Assembly (NCBI RefSeq): GCF_011761305.1 | Contig: NZ_JAAOZC010000012.1 | Coordinates: 1 to 64,000 of the forward strand | Length of the DNA: 64,000 bases | Direction of reading: 5' to 3' | Origin: Sphingomonas vulcanisoli | Lineage (GTDB): Bacteria; Pseudomonadota; Alphaproteobacteria; Sphingomonadales; Sphingomonadaceae | Part shown: positions 1 through 9,559 of the stretch, in pieces | How the letters are laid out: each line of letters opens with the position of its first letter | How positions within the stretch are numbered: position 1 is the stretch's first letter | The notes under the pieces: generated by a model | What the model was told of the DNA's origin: nothing | Seen by the model: the letters and a program-made list of their open reading frames with translations, nothing else | Database searches by the model: none | Translations under genes and position numbers: made by a program

Positions 1-311
1 CGCGACTCCTCCGAACCACAATGATGACACCGCATCAACGCCTCCCATCAGAACGCCGCATCATCGCACGTCAATACAAAGTGAACAATGCCCCTGCAAG
101 GGGAGGTGGCAGCCCTTAGGGCTGACGGAGGGGTGTCACCCTCTCGATAGCGCGACACCCCTCCGACGCGCTTCGCGCGCCACCTCCCCTTCCAGGGGAG
201 GATTTGGAGCTGTTACCGCCCGACGCTTGTCTAAGGGCGCGCGAGACAATAGACGCTGCGGCCAACAAGGTGGCCGCCGGTTTCGCCATCGAACCTCCAG
301 GAGCTTCACGC
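1..311. other. Intergenic region with inverted repeats
   Basis: No gene is supported before the SapC start at 312. Bases 91-201 hold a composite palindromic unit. It opens with a cccctgc-aagggg hairpin and closes with a matching cctcccct/aggggagg hairpin, and the segment between holds complementary ggaggggtgtc/gacacccctcc stretches. This is a dispersed intergenic repeat and probably not coding. Confidence 0.6.
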
Positions 312-1073
312 ATGGCGAGCGCGCCGCAGAACAATCCCCTGCCCATTCTCTACAAGGAACTCACGCCCCTCTCCACGCAGGAGCATGGCGGCTGGAAGGC
401 GCATCAGGCGCCCGATTGGGGGATCATCAAGGGCCACCATGCCTTCCCGATCACGGTCGAGGAATTCATCATGGCGAGCCAGCGCCACCCGATCGTCTTC
501 ACGGACGATGACGTGCCGCTCGCTCTGTTCGGCCTCAACGAGGGCGTCAACGTCTTCATCGATGACGCGAACCAGATGATCAACGAGCCCTATCTGCCCG
601 CCTATGTCCGCCGCTATCCGTTCATGCTCGTCCAGGTGCAGCCAAACAGCGAGGAGCTGACGCTCTGCTTCGATCCGCAGTCCAACCTGATCGGCGATTT
701 CGAGGATGGCGTGCCCCTGATCGAAAATGGCGAGGCGACGCAGCCGCTGAAGGACACCTTGGCCTTCTGCGAGAGCTTCCAGAACTCGGTCGGCCAGACC
801 GGCCAGTTTATGGGGGAGCTCAAGGAGCTCGGCCTGCTGATGGATGGCGAGATCAAGATCGATCAACCGGGCGAGCCGCAGCCGTTCATCTATCGCGGTT
901 TCAAGATTGTCGATGAGGCCAAGCTAAAGGATCTGCGCGGCGATCAGCTGCGCAAGATGATGCAGAACGGGATGCTGCCCCTGCTCCACGCGCACCTCTT
1001 TTCGCTGACGCACATACCGGTGCTGTTCAATCGCCAATATACCAGCGGAGCCATGCCCAAAGCCGATGGCTAA
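312..1073 (+). CDS. SapC family protein
   Basis: A 253-residue protein matching the SapC family (Pfam SapC). The family is named after a gene linked to S-layer export in Campylobacter, and in sphingomonads it is common near TonB-receptor loci. Its biochemical role is unknown. Family-like features are the N-terminal LYKELTPLSTQEHGGWK, a central YPFMLVQV segment, and a C-terminal LHAHLFSLTHIPVLFNRQ. I chose the ATG at 312 because an AGGAG ribosome site lies about ten bases upstream and the homologous region starts there; a longer reading from 204 would run through the upstream repeat. There is no obvious signal peptide. The gene is single and co-directional with nothing visible upstream. Confidence 0.85.
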   Translation: MASAPQNNPLPILYKELTPLSTQEHGGWKAHQAPDWGIIKGHHAFPITVEEFIMASQRHPIVFTDDDVPLALFGLNEGVNVFIDDANQMINEPYLPAYVRRYPFMLVQVQPNSEELTLCFDPQSNLIGDFEDGVPLIENGEATQPLKDTLAFCESFQNSVGQTGQFMGELKELGLLMDGEIKIDQPGEPQPFIYRGFKIVDEAKLKDLRGDQLRKMMQNGMLPLLHAHLFSLTHIPVLFNRQYTSGAMPKADG

Positions 1074-1282
1074 GGCAGGCGCGCCGCGCTATGCGGCGAG
1101 ATCGTTTCGGATAAGTATCGGAAAGCCGGGATTTTTTGTGAGGGGTTGAAACCCTTTCCCCCAACGCTTAGTTATGTGTTGGCCCCACCGTGTTTCCCCC
1201 CTTTCACGGTCGGGCCAGGCGCGCTCCGGCGCGCCCCTCCCTGAACCTTGGCCACTCCGTGCATAGCACGGGGTGGCTTCTT

Positions 1283-2101
1283 TTATTCGGCGGCATCCAG
1301 CAGAGGGGGACGCTCCGCGGCGGCGATTGCCGCCCGGCACAGCGCGGCGAAGTGCTGTGCGATTGCGGAAATGCCCGCGTTCGGTTCGCGCAGACCCTGC
1401 CTCAGATAGAGGCTGCGGTCCCATTCCAGCTGCAGCGCGTCGCAGCGCCTTTCCGGTATCCCATGATGCTCTATCGTATAGGCGCCGGCATAAGGCGCGT
1501 TGCGCGAGACGCTAAGACTGCGCGCCTGCGCTGCGGCGGCTACGGCATCGATGATCATGCGGTCCGCACTGCGGCCGTGGCGATCGCCGATGACCAGCGC
1601 CGCCCCTGCCCCCGGCCCTCGACGGATCGGCGGCATCGAATGGCAATCGATCAGCAGCGCGAACCCGTGCAGCGCCCGCGCTTCAGCCAAAGCGGCGGCG
1701 ATCGCCGCATGATAAGGGCGGTGAACAACGGCCACACGCGCCGCCCGCGCGTCTGCGTCCGGCGGCGTTCGCCACAAAAGCTGGCCGCCGAGCCGCGTCG
1801 GGATCAGGCCGAGGCCGCCGCGGGCATGGCGCCCCTCGCCATCGTCCACAGGCGCGCGATTGAGATCGATCCAGGCGCGCGCACACTGCGCGACGATCGC
1901 TACCGCGCCCTCCCCCACCGCCGCGCCGATCAGCAGATCGGCGTGGCGATCCTCCAATTCCTCGATCACGCGCTGCGGCACCGCGCGCGCGGCGGCGATC
2001 TCTTCGGGATAGAAGCGTCCCGCATGGGGCACAGAAATCACCAGCGGCGTCTGCGCATAAGCCGGCCCACGGCGGAGCGGAGCGAAGAGATCGCGCGTCA
2101 T
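1283..2101 (-). CDS. N-formylglutamate amidohydrolase family protein
   Basis: A 272-residue protein of the N-formylglutamate amidohydrolase superfamily. Family enzymes hydrolyse N-formylglutamate to glutamate and formate at the end of one histidine degradation route. Metal-site and substrate motifs are visible: ISVPHAG near residue 22, IDLNR near 78, DCHS in the middle, and NAPYAGAYTIEHHG toward the C-terminus. I chose the ATG at 2101 because a GGGGA ribosome site precedes it and the MTRDLF start fits the family; a longer reading would cross the cpdR promoter. No hut genes are nearby, so the physiological substrate is uncertain. It is transcribed divergently from cpdR. Confidence 0.85.
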   Translation of the reverse strand: MTRDLFAPLRRGPAYAQTPLVISVPHAGRFYPEEIAAARAVPQRVIEELEDRHADLLIGAAVGEGAVAIVAQCARAWIDLNRAPVDDGEGRHARGGLGLIPTRLGGQLLWRTPPDADARAARVAVVHRPYHAAIAAALAEARALHGFALLIDCHSMPPIRRGPGAGAALVIGDRHGRSADRMIIDAVAAAAQARSLSVSRNAPYAGAYTIEHHGIPERRCDALQLEWDRSLYLRQGLREPNAGISAIAQHFAALCRAAIAAAERPPLLDAAE

Positions 2102-2145
2102 TTCCCCGGCTAAGCGCCGAAATCGCGTGCTGGCAAGCCGGGCCG

Positions 2146-2170
2146 TTAGACTTTGGTTAGGATTTCTTAA
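2146..2170 (+). promoter_or_regulatory. CtrA-like binding site upstream of cpdR
   Basis: TTAG-N7-TTAG at 2146-2160 is immediately followed by TTAA at 2167-2170. This resembles the alphaproteobacterial CtrA box TTAA-N7-TTAA with one change per half. It lies about 55-80 bases before the CpdR start, and CpdR is a cell-cycle regulator that belongs to the CtrA circuit in Caulobacter. The match is by eye only. Confidence 0.35.
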
Positions 2171-2225
2171 CGGTTTCGGGCATAGTGTTGGGGACCGCAC
2201 CCTATGGAGAGGCATGGGCGCCCTT

Positions 2226-2600
2226 ATGATCCGCATTTTGCTGGCCGAAGACGATGATTCGATGCGGACCTATCTCGCGCGGGCGCTCGAGAAGCAGGGC
2301 TACGGCGTCGTCGCCGTCGATCGCGGCACCACCGCGCTCAAGCAGCTCGAACATGAGAGCTTCGATCTGCTCCTCACCGATATCGTCATGCCCGAGCTGG
2401 ACGGCATCGAACTGGCGCAGCGCGCCGCTGCGCTCGATCCAGCGCTGCGCGTGATGTTCATCACCGGCTTCGCGGCGGTCGCGCTGGAGAATGGCGCGAT
2501 GCTGCAGCAGGCGAAGGTCCTCTCCAAGCCCTTCCACCTGCGCGATCTGGTCAGCGAAGTGGATCGCATGTTTGAGATGAACAGCGTCGCGGGCGGCTGA
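2226..2600 (+). CDS. cpdR: Response regulator CpdR
   Basis: A 124-residue stand-alone receiver domain. CpdR in Caulobacter and other alphaproteobacteria directs ClpXP to the pole and controls proteolysis of cell-cycle factors; its unphosphorylated form is the active adaptor. The receiver motifs are intact: the acidic cluster AEDDD near residues 7-11, phospho-acceptor Asp52 in LLTDIVMPELDG, a Thr in MFITGFA, and a Lys in VLSKPF. MIRILLAEDDDSMRTYLARAL closely matches CpdR. I prefer the ATG at 2226; an in-frame ATG at 2214 is a plausible alternative because GGAGAGG lies at 2206-2212. There is no output domain. Confidence 0.88.
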   Translation: MIRILLAEDDDSMRTYLARALEKQGYGVVAVDRGTTALKQLEHESFDLLLTDIVMPELDGIELAQRAAALDPALRVMFITGFAAVALENGAMLQQAKVLSKPFHLRDLVSEVDRMFEMNSVAGG

Positions 2601-2617
2601 GGTCGGTTCAACCCTCT

Positions 2618-2673
2618 CCGTTCGTGTCGAGCGAAGTCGAGACACGTCCCTCGACTTCGCTCGGGACAAACGG
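2618..2673. repeat. Intergenic palindromic repeat (TCGAGCGAAGTCGAGA type)
   Basis: An inverted repeat whose outer arms ccgttcgtgtcgagcgaag and cttcgctcgggacaaacgg are complementary with few mismatches. It lies just after cpdR. A related unit sits at 14411-14490. It probably forms an RNA stem and may act as a transcript end. Confidence 0.6.
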
Positions 2674-2742
2674 AAGGGCTTATAGAAATAGGTATTCCTG
2701 CGCTTGCGCGGGGCGAACCCCTCCGCTAGTGGCGCTGCCTTC

Positions 2743-2817
2743 GGGCGTGTAGCTCAGTGGTAGAGCACTGTGTTGACATCGCAGGGGTCGCAAGTTCAAT
2801 CCTTGCCACGCCCACCA
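2743..2817 (+). tRNA. tRNA-Val (GAC)
   Basis: A complete cloverleaf. The acceptor stem is GGGCGTG paired with CACGCCC, the D-arm reads GCTCAGTGGTAGAGC, the anticodon stem CTGTG/CGCAG encloses the loop TTGACAT (anticodon GAC), the T-arm contains GTTCAATC, and CCA is encoded at 2815-2817. A strong hairpin follows at once. Confidence 0.95.
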
Positions 2818-2821
2818 GATT

Positions 2822-2855
2822 AACCCCGTCAGGTCAGTGACTTGGCGGGGTTTTT
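2822..2855 (+). terminator. Rho-independent terminator after tRNA-Val
   Basis: Stem AACCCCG (2822-2828) pairs with CGGGGTT (2846-2852) and is followed by a T run. It ends the tRNA-Val transcript. Confidence 0.8.
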
Positions 2856-2880
2856 CATGAGCTCGGCAGGTCAGTCGCGC

Positions 2881-4287
2881 CTATACGATCCTGAACGGAT
2901 AGGCGCTGGCATTACGCCGCAAGGAGCTGGGCTCGACCGCCCGGGTCACTGGCGGCGCGGCGCGATCGGGGCAGGCCACCCGTTCGCATAAGCGGCAACC
3001 CGGGCCGATCGTCGTCACGCCGGTCTGATCGATCCCTTTCGACACGGCAATCCGTGCGGCATGGCGTGCATCGCAGCCGAGCGCGATGACCAGCGGGCCG
3101 CCTTCGCGGGGCACGCCGGGGCTGGTTACGGCCCGAAGCAAGGTGAAGCTGCGCGCACCGTCGGGCATTTCCACCCATTGCGCGATGGTACGATCGTGTC
3201 GGGCCTCCGCCAGGCGCCAGCGCGGACAATCCTGACCGGCGCGCGCGATGGCGCCGCCTTCGGCACCGGCCAGACGTTTTGAGACGTTGCCGGCGCGATC
3301 GACGCGCAGCAGGAAGAAAGGGATGCCGCGTGCGCCGCTGCGATCGAGCGTCGTCAACCGCTGCGCCGCCTGCTCGTAGGAAACGCCGAAGCGCGCGGCC
3401 AGCAGATCGAAATCATAGCCGCTCGCCTCGGCGCCGCTCTGGAAGCGGGCATAAGGCATCAGCAGCGCCGCCGCCGCATAATTGCCAAGCGCGATCTTGA
3501 GCAAGCCGCGGCTTTCGTCGTCGGGCGCCTCGCTGCGCTCGATGGCCTCCTCGATCGGCTCGCGCAGTCCGGTCGTGGCGACCTGATAGGCGACCGCGAA
3601 GGCGCGGCTCGCGGCGGGCAGGCGTTCGGAGATCATCAGCCGGCGGCGGTGAAAGTCATAATGGCGCAGGCCATCGCCCAGTACATCTGCGGGTACGATC
3701 AGGACCGTGATCCCGAACCGCGCGTGGAGCAGCGCGCGCAGACCCTCGGCGCGCATCGTCGGATCATCGGGAAGGTCCGCGCCCAAGGCCTCGGCAGCGC
3801 TCTCGATCCCGGCGAAATGGTTGCGGCGGGCGGCGAGGTGGGTGCCCAGCCAATCGATCGGCGCGGCCGAGACGCGCATGCCCGCAAGCTGATCGAGCAA
3901 TTCTGGCCCCCGGCGCAGATCGCCGAGCGCGCCGTGCAGCCGGACGAGCGCTTCGACCACACCGGGGTAATTCTCGCCGAGCTCCAATATCTCCGTGCGG
4001 CTGATCTGGAGATCGTGCACCAGCGGATCGCTCAGCGCCTCCTGGAGCGCGGCATTGCCATCCGCGCCGGTAACCCCGGAGACGAAATCGCGGAGATCGA
4101 CATCATAGGTATCGGCGAGGCGAAGCAGCATCTGCGCGGTCAGCGGGCGCTGGTTGCGTTCGAGATGGTTGAGATAGGAAGGCGAGATGCCAAGCTCGGA
4201 GGCCATCTGCGTCTGGTTGATGCCCAGTTCGCGGCGCAGGATGCGCAAGCGCGGTCCGAGATAGAGCTTTCGATCGGGAGACGGCAT
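2881..4287 (-). CDS. XRE/ImmA-type short-chain fatty acyl regulator (RamB/ScfR-like)
   Basis: A 468-residue transcription factor. Residues about 12-68 form an XRE helix-turn-helix (LRRELGINQTQMASELGISPSYLNHLERN). The middle is an ImmA/IrrE-like domain, and the C-terminus is a DUF2083 domain with the cysteine-rich signature CRLCERVACPDRAAPP. RamB of Corynebacterium has the same domain order and controls acetate and glyoxylate genes; relatives sense short-chain acyl-CoA. Here the gene faces aceA across 122 bases, which supports the same role. The ImmA region shows no intact HExxH, so it is probably a sensor and not a protease. It likely autoregulates through the shared intergenic region. Confidence 0.85.
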   Translation of the reverse strand: MPSPDRKLYLGPRLRILRRELGINQTQMASELGISPSYLNHLERNQRPLTAQMLLRLADTYDVDLRDFVSGVTGADGNAALQEALSDPLVHDLQISRTEILELGENYPGVVEALVRLHGALGDLRRGPELLDQLAGMRVSAAPIDWLGTHLAARRNHFAGIESAAEALGADLPDDPTMRAEGLRALLHARFGITVLIVPADVLGDGLRHYDFHRRRLMISERLPAASRAFAVAYQVATTGLREPIEEAIERSEAPDDESRGLLKIALGNYAAAALLMPYARFQSGAEASGYDFDLLAARFGVSYEQAAQRLTTLDRSGARGIPFFLLRVDRAGNVSKRLAGAEGGAIARAGQDCPRWRLAEARHDRTIAQWVEMPDGARSFTLLRAVTSPGVPREGGPLVIALGCDARHAARIAVSKGIDQTGVTTIGPGCRLCERVACPDRAAPPVTRAVEPSSLRRNASAYPFRIV

Positions 4288-4298
4288 CTTGAGAGATT

Positions 4299-4335
4299 GT
4301 CACATCATGACAGTTTGCACAAATCATATTGTGAC
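4299..4335. promoter_or_regulatory. Candidate operator between regulator and aceA
   Basis: The 122-base divergent region has an unusually AT-rich core. It contains GTCACA (4299-4304) and its inverted copy TGTGAC (4330-4335), flanking TTTGCACAAA (4314-4323). The central element resembles the TTTGCAAA-type site known for RamB. The position next to the regulator's start suits autoregulation and control of aceA. This is inference from pattern and context. Confidence 0.4.
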
Positions 4336-4409
4336 TAAGCGACTGTCTCCGTCCTAGCGCCGCGCGCCGTTTATCCCGACGGAAGCTCCGTTGCTTACGG
4401 AGATATCGA

Positions 4410-6002
4410 ATGCCCTATCAGAATATGGTCACAGCCGCCGAGGAGATGATCCGGAGCCAAGGTGACAGCTGGCGGAGCATCGAAGGCGAATCAGTGGCGC
4501 GAATGCAGCTCCAGAACCGCTTCCACACCGGGCTCGATATCGCGCGCTATACCGCGAAGATCATGCGCGAGGATATGGCGGCTTACGACGCGGATTCCGC
4601 GAACTACACCCAGTCGCTCGGCTGCTGGCACGGCTTCATCGCCCAGCAGAAGATCATCTCGATCAAGAAGCATTTCGGATCGACCAAGGGCAAATATCTC
4701 TATCTCTCGGGCTGGATGGTCGCCGCGCTGCGCTCCGAATTCGGGCCGCTGCCCGATCAGTCCATGCACGAGAAGACCAGCGTCCCGGCGCTGATCGAGG
4801 AGATCTATACTTTCCTGAAACAGGCGGACGCGCGCGAACTGGGCATGATCTTCCGCGATCTGGATAAAGCGCGGAGCAGCGGCGATACCGCCCGCGAACG
4901 CTTCTTGCTGAACGCGATCGATACCTATCAGACGCATGTCGTGCCGATCATCGCCGATATCGATGCCGGCTTCGGCAACGCCGAGGCGACCTATCTGCTC
5001 GCCAGGAAGATGATCGAGGCCGGCGCCTGCGCGCTGCAGATCGAGAACCAGGTTTCCGACGAGAAGCAGTGCGGTCACCAGGACGGCAAGGTCACCGTGC
5101 CGCACGAGGACTTCCTCGCGAAGATCCGCGCCTGCCGGTACGCCTTCCTGGAGCTGGGCGTGCCCGACGGTATCATCGTCGCGCGCACCGATTCGCTCGG
5201 CGCCGGTCTCACCAAGCAGATCGCTTATTCGGCCCAAGCCGGCGACATTGGCGACCAGTATAATTCCTTCCTCGATTGCGAGGAGGTCACGGATCTTTCG
5301 GCGCTGCGGGGCGATGTCGTCATCGAGCGCGACGGCAAGCTGATGCGCCCGAAGCGACTGCCGTCGAACCTGTTCCAGTTCAAGGCCGGCACGGGCGCCG
5401 ATCGCTGCGTGCTCGATTGCATCGTCAGCCTTCAGAATGGTGCCGACCTGCTGTGGATCGAGACCGAGAAGCCGCACATCGAGCAGATCGCATCGATGGT
5501 CGATCGCATCCGCGCGGTGATTCCGAACGCCAAGCTGGTCTATAACAACAGCCCCAGCTTCAACTGGACGCTCAACTTCCGCCAGCAGGTGTTCGATGCC
5601 TGGGCCGAGGCGGGGAAGGACGTGTCAGGCTACGAGCGCGGCGCGCTGATGAGCGTGATCTACGATACCACGCCGCTGGCGGCGGAGGCCGACGATCGCA
5701 TCCGCACGTTCCAGAAGGATGCGGCGGCGCGCGCGGGCATCTTCCACCATCTGATCACGCTGCCGACCTATCACACGGCGGCGCTCAGCACCGACAGCCT
5801 GGCCAAGGACTATTTCGGTGAGGCCGGCATGCTCGGCTATGTCGCAGGCGTGCAGCGCAAGGAAATCCGCGAGGGCATCGCCTGCGTGAAGCATCAGAAT
5901 ATGTCGGGCTCCGACATCGGCGACGATCACAAGGAATATTTCGCCGGGGAAGCCGCGCTCAAGGCCGGCGGCGCGCACAACACCATGAACCAGTTCGCCT
6001 GA
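4410..6002 (+). CDS. aceA: Isocitrate lyase
   Basis: A 530-residue cytosolic enzyme that splits isocitrate into succinate and glyoxylate, the first step of the glyoxylate shunt. The length matches the longer bacterial class (as in Pseudomonas aeruginosa) and exceeds the ~430-residue E. coli form. The active-site signature reads KQCGHQ with Cys221, a variant of the usual KKCGH. Other family segments are [21 protein letters not shown] and YNNSPSFNW. The ribosome site ACGGAGAT precedes the ATG. It is followed by a small ORF and malate synthase on the same strand, forming a glyoxylate operon that is probably controlled by the divergent XRE regulator. Confidence 0.95.
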   Translation: MPYQNMVTAAEEMIRSQGDSWRSIEGESVARMQLQNRFHTGLDIARYTAKIMREDMAAYDADSANYTQSLGCWHGFIAQQKIISIKKHFGSTKGKYLYLSGWMVAALRSEFGPLPDQSMHEKTSVPALIEEIYTFLKQADARELGMIFRDLDKARSSGDTARERFLLNAIDTYQTHVVPIIADIDAGFGNAEATYLLARKMIEAGACALQIENQVSDEKQCGHQDGKVTVPHEDFLAKIRACRYAFLELGVPDGIIVARTDSLGAGLTKQIAYSAQAGDIGDQYNSFLDCEEVTDLSALRGDVVIERDGKLMRPKRLPSNLFQFKAGTGADRCVLDCIVSLQNGADLLWIETEKPHIEQIASMVDRIRAVIPNAKLVYNNSPSFNWTLNFRQQVFDAWAEAGKDVSGYERGALMSVIYDTTPLAAEADDRIRTFQKDAAARAGIFHHLITLPTYHTAALSTDSLAKDYFGEAGMLGYVAGVQRKEIREGIACVKHQNMSGSDIGDDHKEYFAGEAALKAGGAHNTMNQFA

Positions 6003-6029
6003 CCGTAACGTCCAGAAGGAGTCGAAACG

Positions 6030-6200
6030 ATGGAGACTGCCACCATGTCACCCGAACCCGCCCGCGCCCGCCCGGTCTTCTCGACCGAGGATACCGAGCT
6101 GCTCAAGACCGCGGTGCTTGCCTATCTCAAGCAGAACCAGGAATCGCCGGAATCGATCAAGTATAGCAATCTCTACCACCGTCTCGGCCGGCTCGGCTGA
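6030..6200 (+). CDS. Small protein between aceA and malate synthase
   Basis: A 56-residue ORF starting [10 protein letters not shown] and ending YHRLGRLG. It has a good ribosome site (AGAAGGAG, 6015-6022) seven bases before the ATG and fills the gap between aceA and the malate synthase gene. It stops 16 bases before the next start. The centre ([20 protein letters not shown]) is predicted helical, and there is no signal peptide or membrane segment. Codon third positions are GC-rich like the neighbours, which argues for real coding. The function is unknown; a regulator or stabiliser of one of the shunt enzymes would be a guess. METAT or the internal MSPEP could be the start. Confidence 0.7.
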   Translation: METATMSPEPARARPVFSTEDTELLKTAVLAYLKQNQESPESIKYSNLYHRLGRLG

Positions 6201-6216
6201 GCACACAGGAATACTG

Positions 6217-8343
6217 ATGACCTCTTATGTCGATCGTGCGGGGCTGTCCGTCGCCGCCGAGCTTGCTGCCTTTATCGAAGACAGTGCGCTGCCGGGGACG
6301 GGCCTCGCTGTTGATGCATTTTGGATCGGAGCGGCGGATATCTTCGCCCGCTTCGCGCCGGAAAATGCTGCCTTGCTCGCCAAGCGCGATCGGCTGCAGG
6401 TGGCGATCGACGAGTGGCATCAGGCGCGCGTCGGCAAGCCGATCGATGCGGAGGCCTATCAGGCTTTCCTGCGTGAGATCGGCTATCTCGTCGAAGAGCC
6501 CGAGCCCTTTCAGATCAATTCGTCGGGCATCGATGCGGAGATCGCCACGCTGGCGGGGCCGCAGCTCGTCGTCCCCATCCTCAACGCGCGCTTCCTGCTC
6601 AATGCGGCCAACGCGCGCTGGGGCAGCCTTTACGATGCGCTTTACGGCACGGACGCCATCCCAGGCATCGCGACCGGCCCGGGCTATGACGCCGCCCGCG
6701 GCGCGCAGGTGATCGCCTGGGCGAAGGACTTTCTAGATAAGGCCGTGCCGCTTGCGGACGGCAAATGGGCCGATTGGGGCGGCGGCACGCCCCATCTGGC
6801 CGATCCCGGGCAACTGCTGGCGCAAGACGAAAACCGACTGCTGTTCCGGCACAATGGTCTGCATATCGAAGTGGTGATCGATCGCAGCCATCCGATCGGC
6901 AGGGACGATCCGGCGGGCATCGCCGACGTCATCCTCGAATCCGCGCTGACCGCAATCTGCGATCTCGAGGACTCGATCGCGGCGGTCGATGCCGAGGATA
7001 AGGTGGCGGCCTACGCCAACTGGCTCGGCCTGATGCGGGGCGATCTGGAAGCGAGCTTCGCCAAAGGCGGCAAGACACTCTCGCGCAAGCTCGATGGCGA
7101 TCGCCGGTACAACGGCCTGAATGGCGAGGAGATCGTGCTGCCCGGCCGCAGTCTTTTGCTTGTGCGCAATGTCGGCCATCTGATGACCACCCCCGCCTTG
7201 CGCTTGCCGGATGGCCGCGAGGCGCCGGAGGGCAGCGAGGCGCCGGAGGGCATCCTCGACGGCATCGTCACCAGCCTCTGCGCAATGCACGATCTCAAGG
7301 GGCTGGGCCAGTTCCGGAACAGCCGCGCGGGATCGATCTATATCGTCAAACCCAAGATGCATGGCCCCGAGGAAGCGGCCGTCACCGATCGGCTGTTCGA
7401 CGCGATCGAGGATCTGCTCGGCCTCTCCCGCCACACGATCAAGGTCGGCGTGATGGATGAGGAGCGGCGCACCTCGGCCAATCTCGCCGCGACGATCCAT
7501 GCGGTGCGGAACCGCCTCATGTTCATCAACACGGGCTTCCTCGATCGCACGGGCGATGAAATCCACACCTCGATGCGCGCCGGGCCGATGGTCCGCAAGG
7601 CGGAGATGAAGGCGAGCGACTGGATCGCGGCCTATGAGGATCGCAACGTCCAGATCGGGCTGGCCTGCGGGCTTTCGGGTCGGGCGCAGATCGGCAAGGG
7701 CATGTGGGCCGCGCCCGATCGCATGGCCGACATGCTCGCGCAGAAGATCGGTCATCCGATGAGCGGCGCCAACACCGCCTGGGTGCCCTCCCCCACCGCC
7801 GCCACACTGCACGCGACGCACTACCATCAGGTCGACGTCTTCGATCGGCAGAAGACGCGTGCTGCCGAGCCGATCGCGCCGCTCGCAAAGCTGCTGACCG
7901 TGCCGCTCGCCCACGGACATAATTGGTCCGAGGAGGAGGTGCGCGAGGAGCTGGCGAACAATGCGCAGGGCATCCTCGGTTATGTGGTGCGCTGGGTCGA
8001 TCAGGGCATCGGCTGTTCAAAGGTGCCCGATATCCACGACGTCGGCCTGATGGAGGATCGCGCGACGCTGCGGATCTCCTCCCAGCATATCGCCAACTGG
8101 CTGCTGCACGGGATCGCCGATGACGCGCAGGTGGATGAGGCGTTCGGCACCATGGCCGCTAAGGTGGACGCGCAGAATGCTGGCGACCCTGCCTATCGCC
8201 CGATGGCCGACGCCGGTGCCGACAGCCTTGCCTACCGAGCGGCGCGCGCCTTGGTGTTCGAGGGGATCGAGCAGCCAAACGGCTATACCGAACCGCTGCT
8301 CCACGCCTTCCGCCAGCGCCTCAAGGCGGAGCTGGTGGACTGA
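6217..8343 (+). CDS. glcB: Malate synthase G
   Basis: A 708-residue enzyme that condenses glyoxylate with acetyl-CoA to give malate, the second step of the glyoxylate shunt. The ~720-residue length and the segments [56 protein letters not shown]-like and [12 protein letters not shown] are typical of the G isoform. The ATG at 6217 has ACAGGA just upstream; a longer reading would overlap the small ORF. It is co-transcribed with aceA in all likelihood. A short in-frame duplication ([12 protein letters not shown]) sits near residues 332-346. Confidence 0.94.
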   Translation: MTSYVDRAGLSVAAELAAFIEDSALPGTGLAVDAFWIGAADIFARFAPENAALLAKRDRLQVAIDEWHQARVGKPIDAEAYQAFLREIGYLVEEPEPFQINSSGIDAEIATLAGPQLVVPILNARFLLNAANARWGSLYDALYGTDAIPGIATGPGYDAARGAQVIAWAKDFLDKAVPLADGKWADWGGGTPHLADPGQLLAQDENRLLFRHNGLHIEVVIDRSHPIGRDDPAGIADVILESALTAICDLEDSIAAVDAEDKVAAYANWLGLMRGDLEASFAKGGKTLSRKLDGDRRYNGLNGEEIVLPGRSLLLVRNVGHLMTTPALRLPDGREAPEGSEAPEGILDGIVTSLCAMHDLKGLGQFRNSRAGSIYIVKPKMHGPEEAAVTDRLFDAIEDLLGLSRHTIKVGVMDEERRTSANLAATIHAVRNRLMFINTGFLDRTGDEIHTSMRAGPMVRKAEMKASDWIAAYEDRNVQIGLACGLSGRAQIGKGMWAAPDRMADMLAQKIGHPMSGANTAWVPSPTAATLHATHYHQVDVFDRQKTRAAEPIAPLAKLLTVPLAHGHNWSEEEVREELANNAQGILGYVVRWVDQGIGCSKVPDIHDVGLMEDRATLRISSQHIANWLLHGIADDAQVDEAFGTMAAKVDAQNAGDPAYRPMADAGADSLAYRAARALVFEGIEQPNGYTEPLLHAFRQRLKAELVD

Positions 8344-8346
8344 CTT

Positions 8347-9489
8347 TTACCTGAGCGTCGCCAAGCGGCGCACCGCTTCGACCAGCACCTCATCGCGCTT
8401 AGCGAAGCACAGCCGCACGATCCGCCGTTCGCTTTCGCCGCCGTAAAAAGCCGACACCGGGATCGCCGCGACACCCGCCTGCTCGACCGCACGCAGGCAA
8501 AAGGCGCGATCATCGTCGGCGAAGCCTGACGCGGGCAGGTCGACACACAGGAAGTAGGTTGCGTCGCTGGCCAATGTGACAAAGCCCTGATCGGCCAAAA
8601 GGGACGCCAGCAGATCGCGCGAATGCTGATAGCCCGCGCGCATCTCCTCAAACCAGCGCATCGGTTTGCCGAGGCCATAAGCGACGGCAGTCTGTAATGC
8701 GGGCGGCGTGGTGAAGGTCAGGAACTGATGCGCGCGGGCGATCGGTTCGAGCAGATCGGGCGCCGCCATGACGAAGCCGACCTTCCAGCCAGTCATCGAG
8801 AAGATCTTGCCCGCGGACCCGATCTTGATCGCCAACTCCGCCATCCCCGGCTCGGCGATCAGGGGATAGTGATTGCGGCCGTCGAAGCGGACATGCTCCC
8901 ACACCTCGTCGCAAATCGCGATAGTTCCGATCCGGCGGCAGGCGGCCGCGAGGAGCGCGACTTCCGCATGGGTGAAGGCCCTCCCAGCCGGGTTGAGTGG
9001 ATCGTTGAAGATCACGGCCTTGGGCGGCCGGGCGAAGGCCGCGTCGACCGCTTCCACCTCGATCCGCCAATCGGGCGGCGACAGGGTGAGCGTGCGCACC
9101 ATGCCGCCGGCGCGCTCGATCAGCGGCCGATAGGCGTCATAGGCGGGCTCGATGATCAGCACCTCGTCGCCGGGCGAGACGATGGCCAGGATCGCCGCCG
9201 CCAGTGCCTCGGTCGCGCCCGAGGTGACGAGCACCTGATCGGACGTAAGCGTCAGGCCCTGATGCTCGGCATAATGGCGCGCCACCGCCTCGCGCAGCGC
9301 GGGCAAACCCATCATCGGCGGATATTGGTTCGGCCCCTCGATCAGAGCGCGCGCAGCCTCCTGCCGGACATCGGCGGGGCCATCGCCATCGGGGAAACCC
9401 TGGCCGAGATTGATCGCCCCCCGCGCCCGCGCCAGCGCCGACATTTCCTCGAACACCGTCGCGCGCATGGCGGCATAAATCGGATTCAT
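8347..9489 (-). CDS. Class I/II aminotransferase (PLP-dependent)
   Basis: A 380-residue fold-type I aminotransferase. Recognisable elements are INLGQGFPDGDGP near residue 25, VTSGATEALAAAI in the PLP phosphate-binding region, NDPLNPAGR, and the Schiff-base lysine within SAGKIFSMTGWKVGF. The pattern fits the methionine/kynurenine/DapC-like aspartate aminotransferase group, and the amino donor cannot be told from sequence. The start at 9489 (MNPIYAAMRATVFEEM) matches family N-termini, while a longer reading would enter the neighbouring gene on the other strand. It ends three bases from the glcB stop, so the two genes converge. Confidence 0.87.
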   Translation of the reverse strand: MNPIYAAMRATVFEEMSALARARGAINLGQGFPDGDGPADVRQEAARALIEGPNQYPPMMGLPALREAVARHYAEHQGLTLTSDQVLVTSGATEALAAAILAIVSPGDEVLIIEPAYDAYRPLIERAGGMVRTLTLSPPDWRIEVEAVDAAFARPPKAVIFNDPLNPAGRAFTHAEVALLAAACRRIGTIAICDEVWEHVRFDGRNHYPLIAEPGMAELAIKIGSAGKIFSMTGWKVGFVMAAPDLLEPIARAHQFLTFTTPPALQTAVAYGLGKPMRWFEEMRAGYQHSRDLLASLLADQGFVTLASDATYFLCVDLPASGFADDDRAFCLRAVEQAGVAAIPVSAFYGGESERRIVRLCFAKRDEVLVEAVRRLATLR

Positions 9490-9559
9490 CAGGCTTCCTC
9501 CTGCGCGGCCGGGGTTCCACCGCTCTTGTACGGGAAGTAGAGGCCGGACCAGCGTCAAA

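Noticed and set aside
1089-1424. Small minus-strand frame after SapC
   Set aside because: It overlaps the end of the amidohydrolase gene in another frame and shows no start signal or domain.
4491-5477. Long minus-strand frame within aceA
   Set aside because: Mirror frame of a well-supported isocitrate lyase gene.
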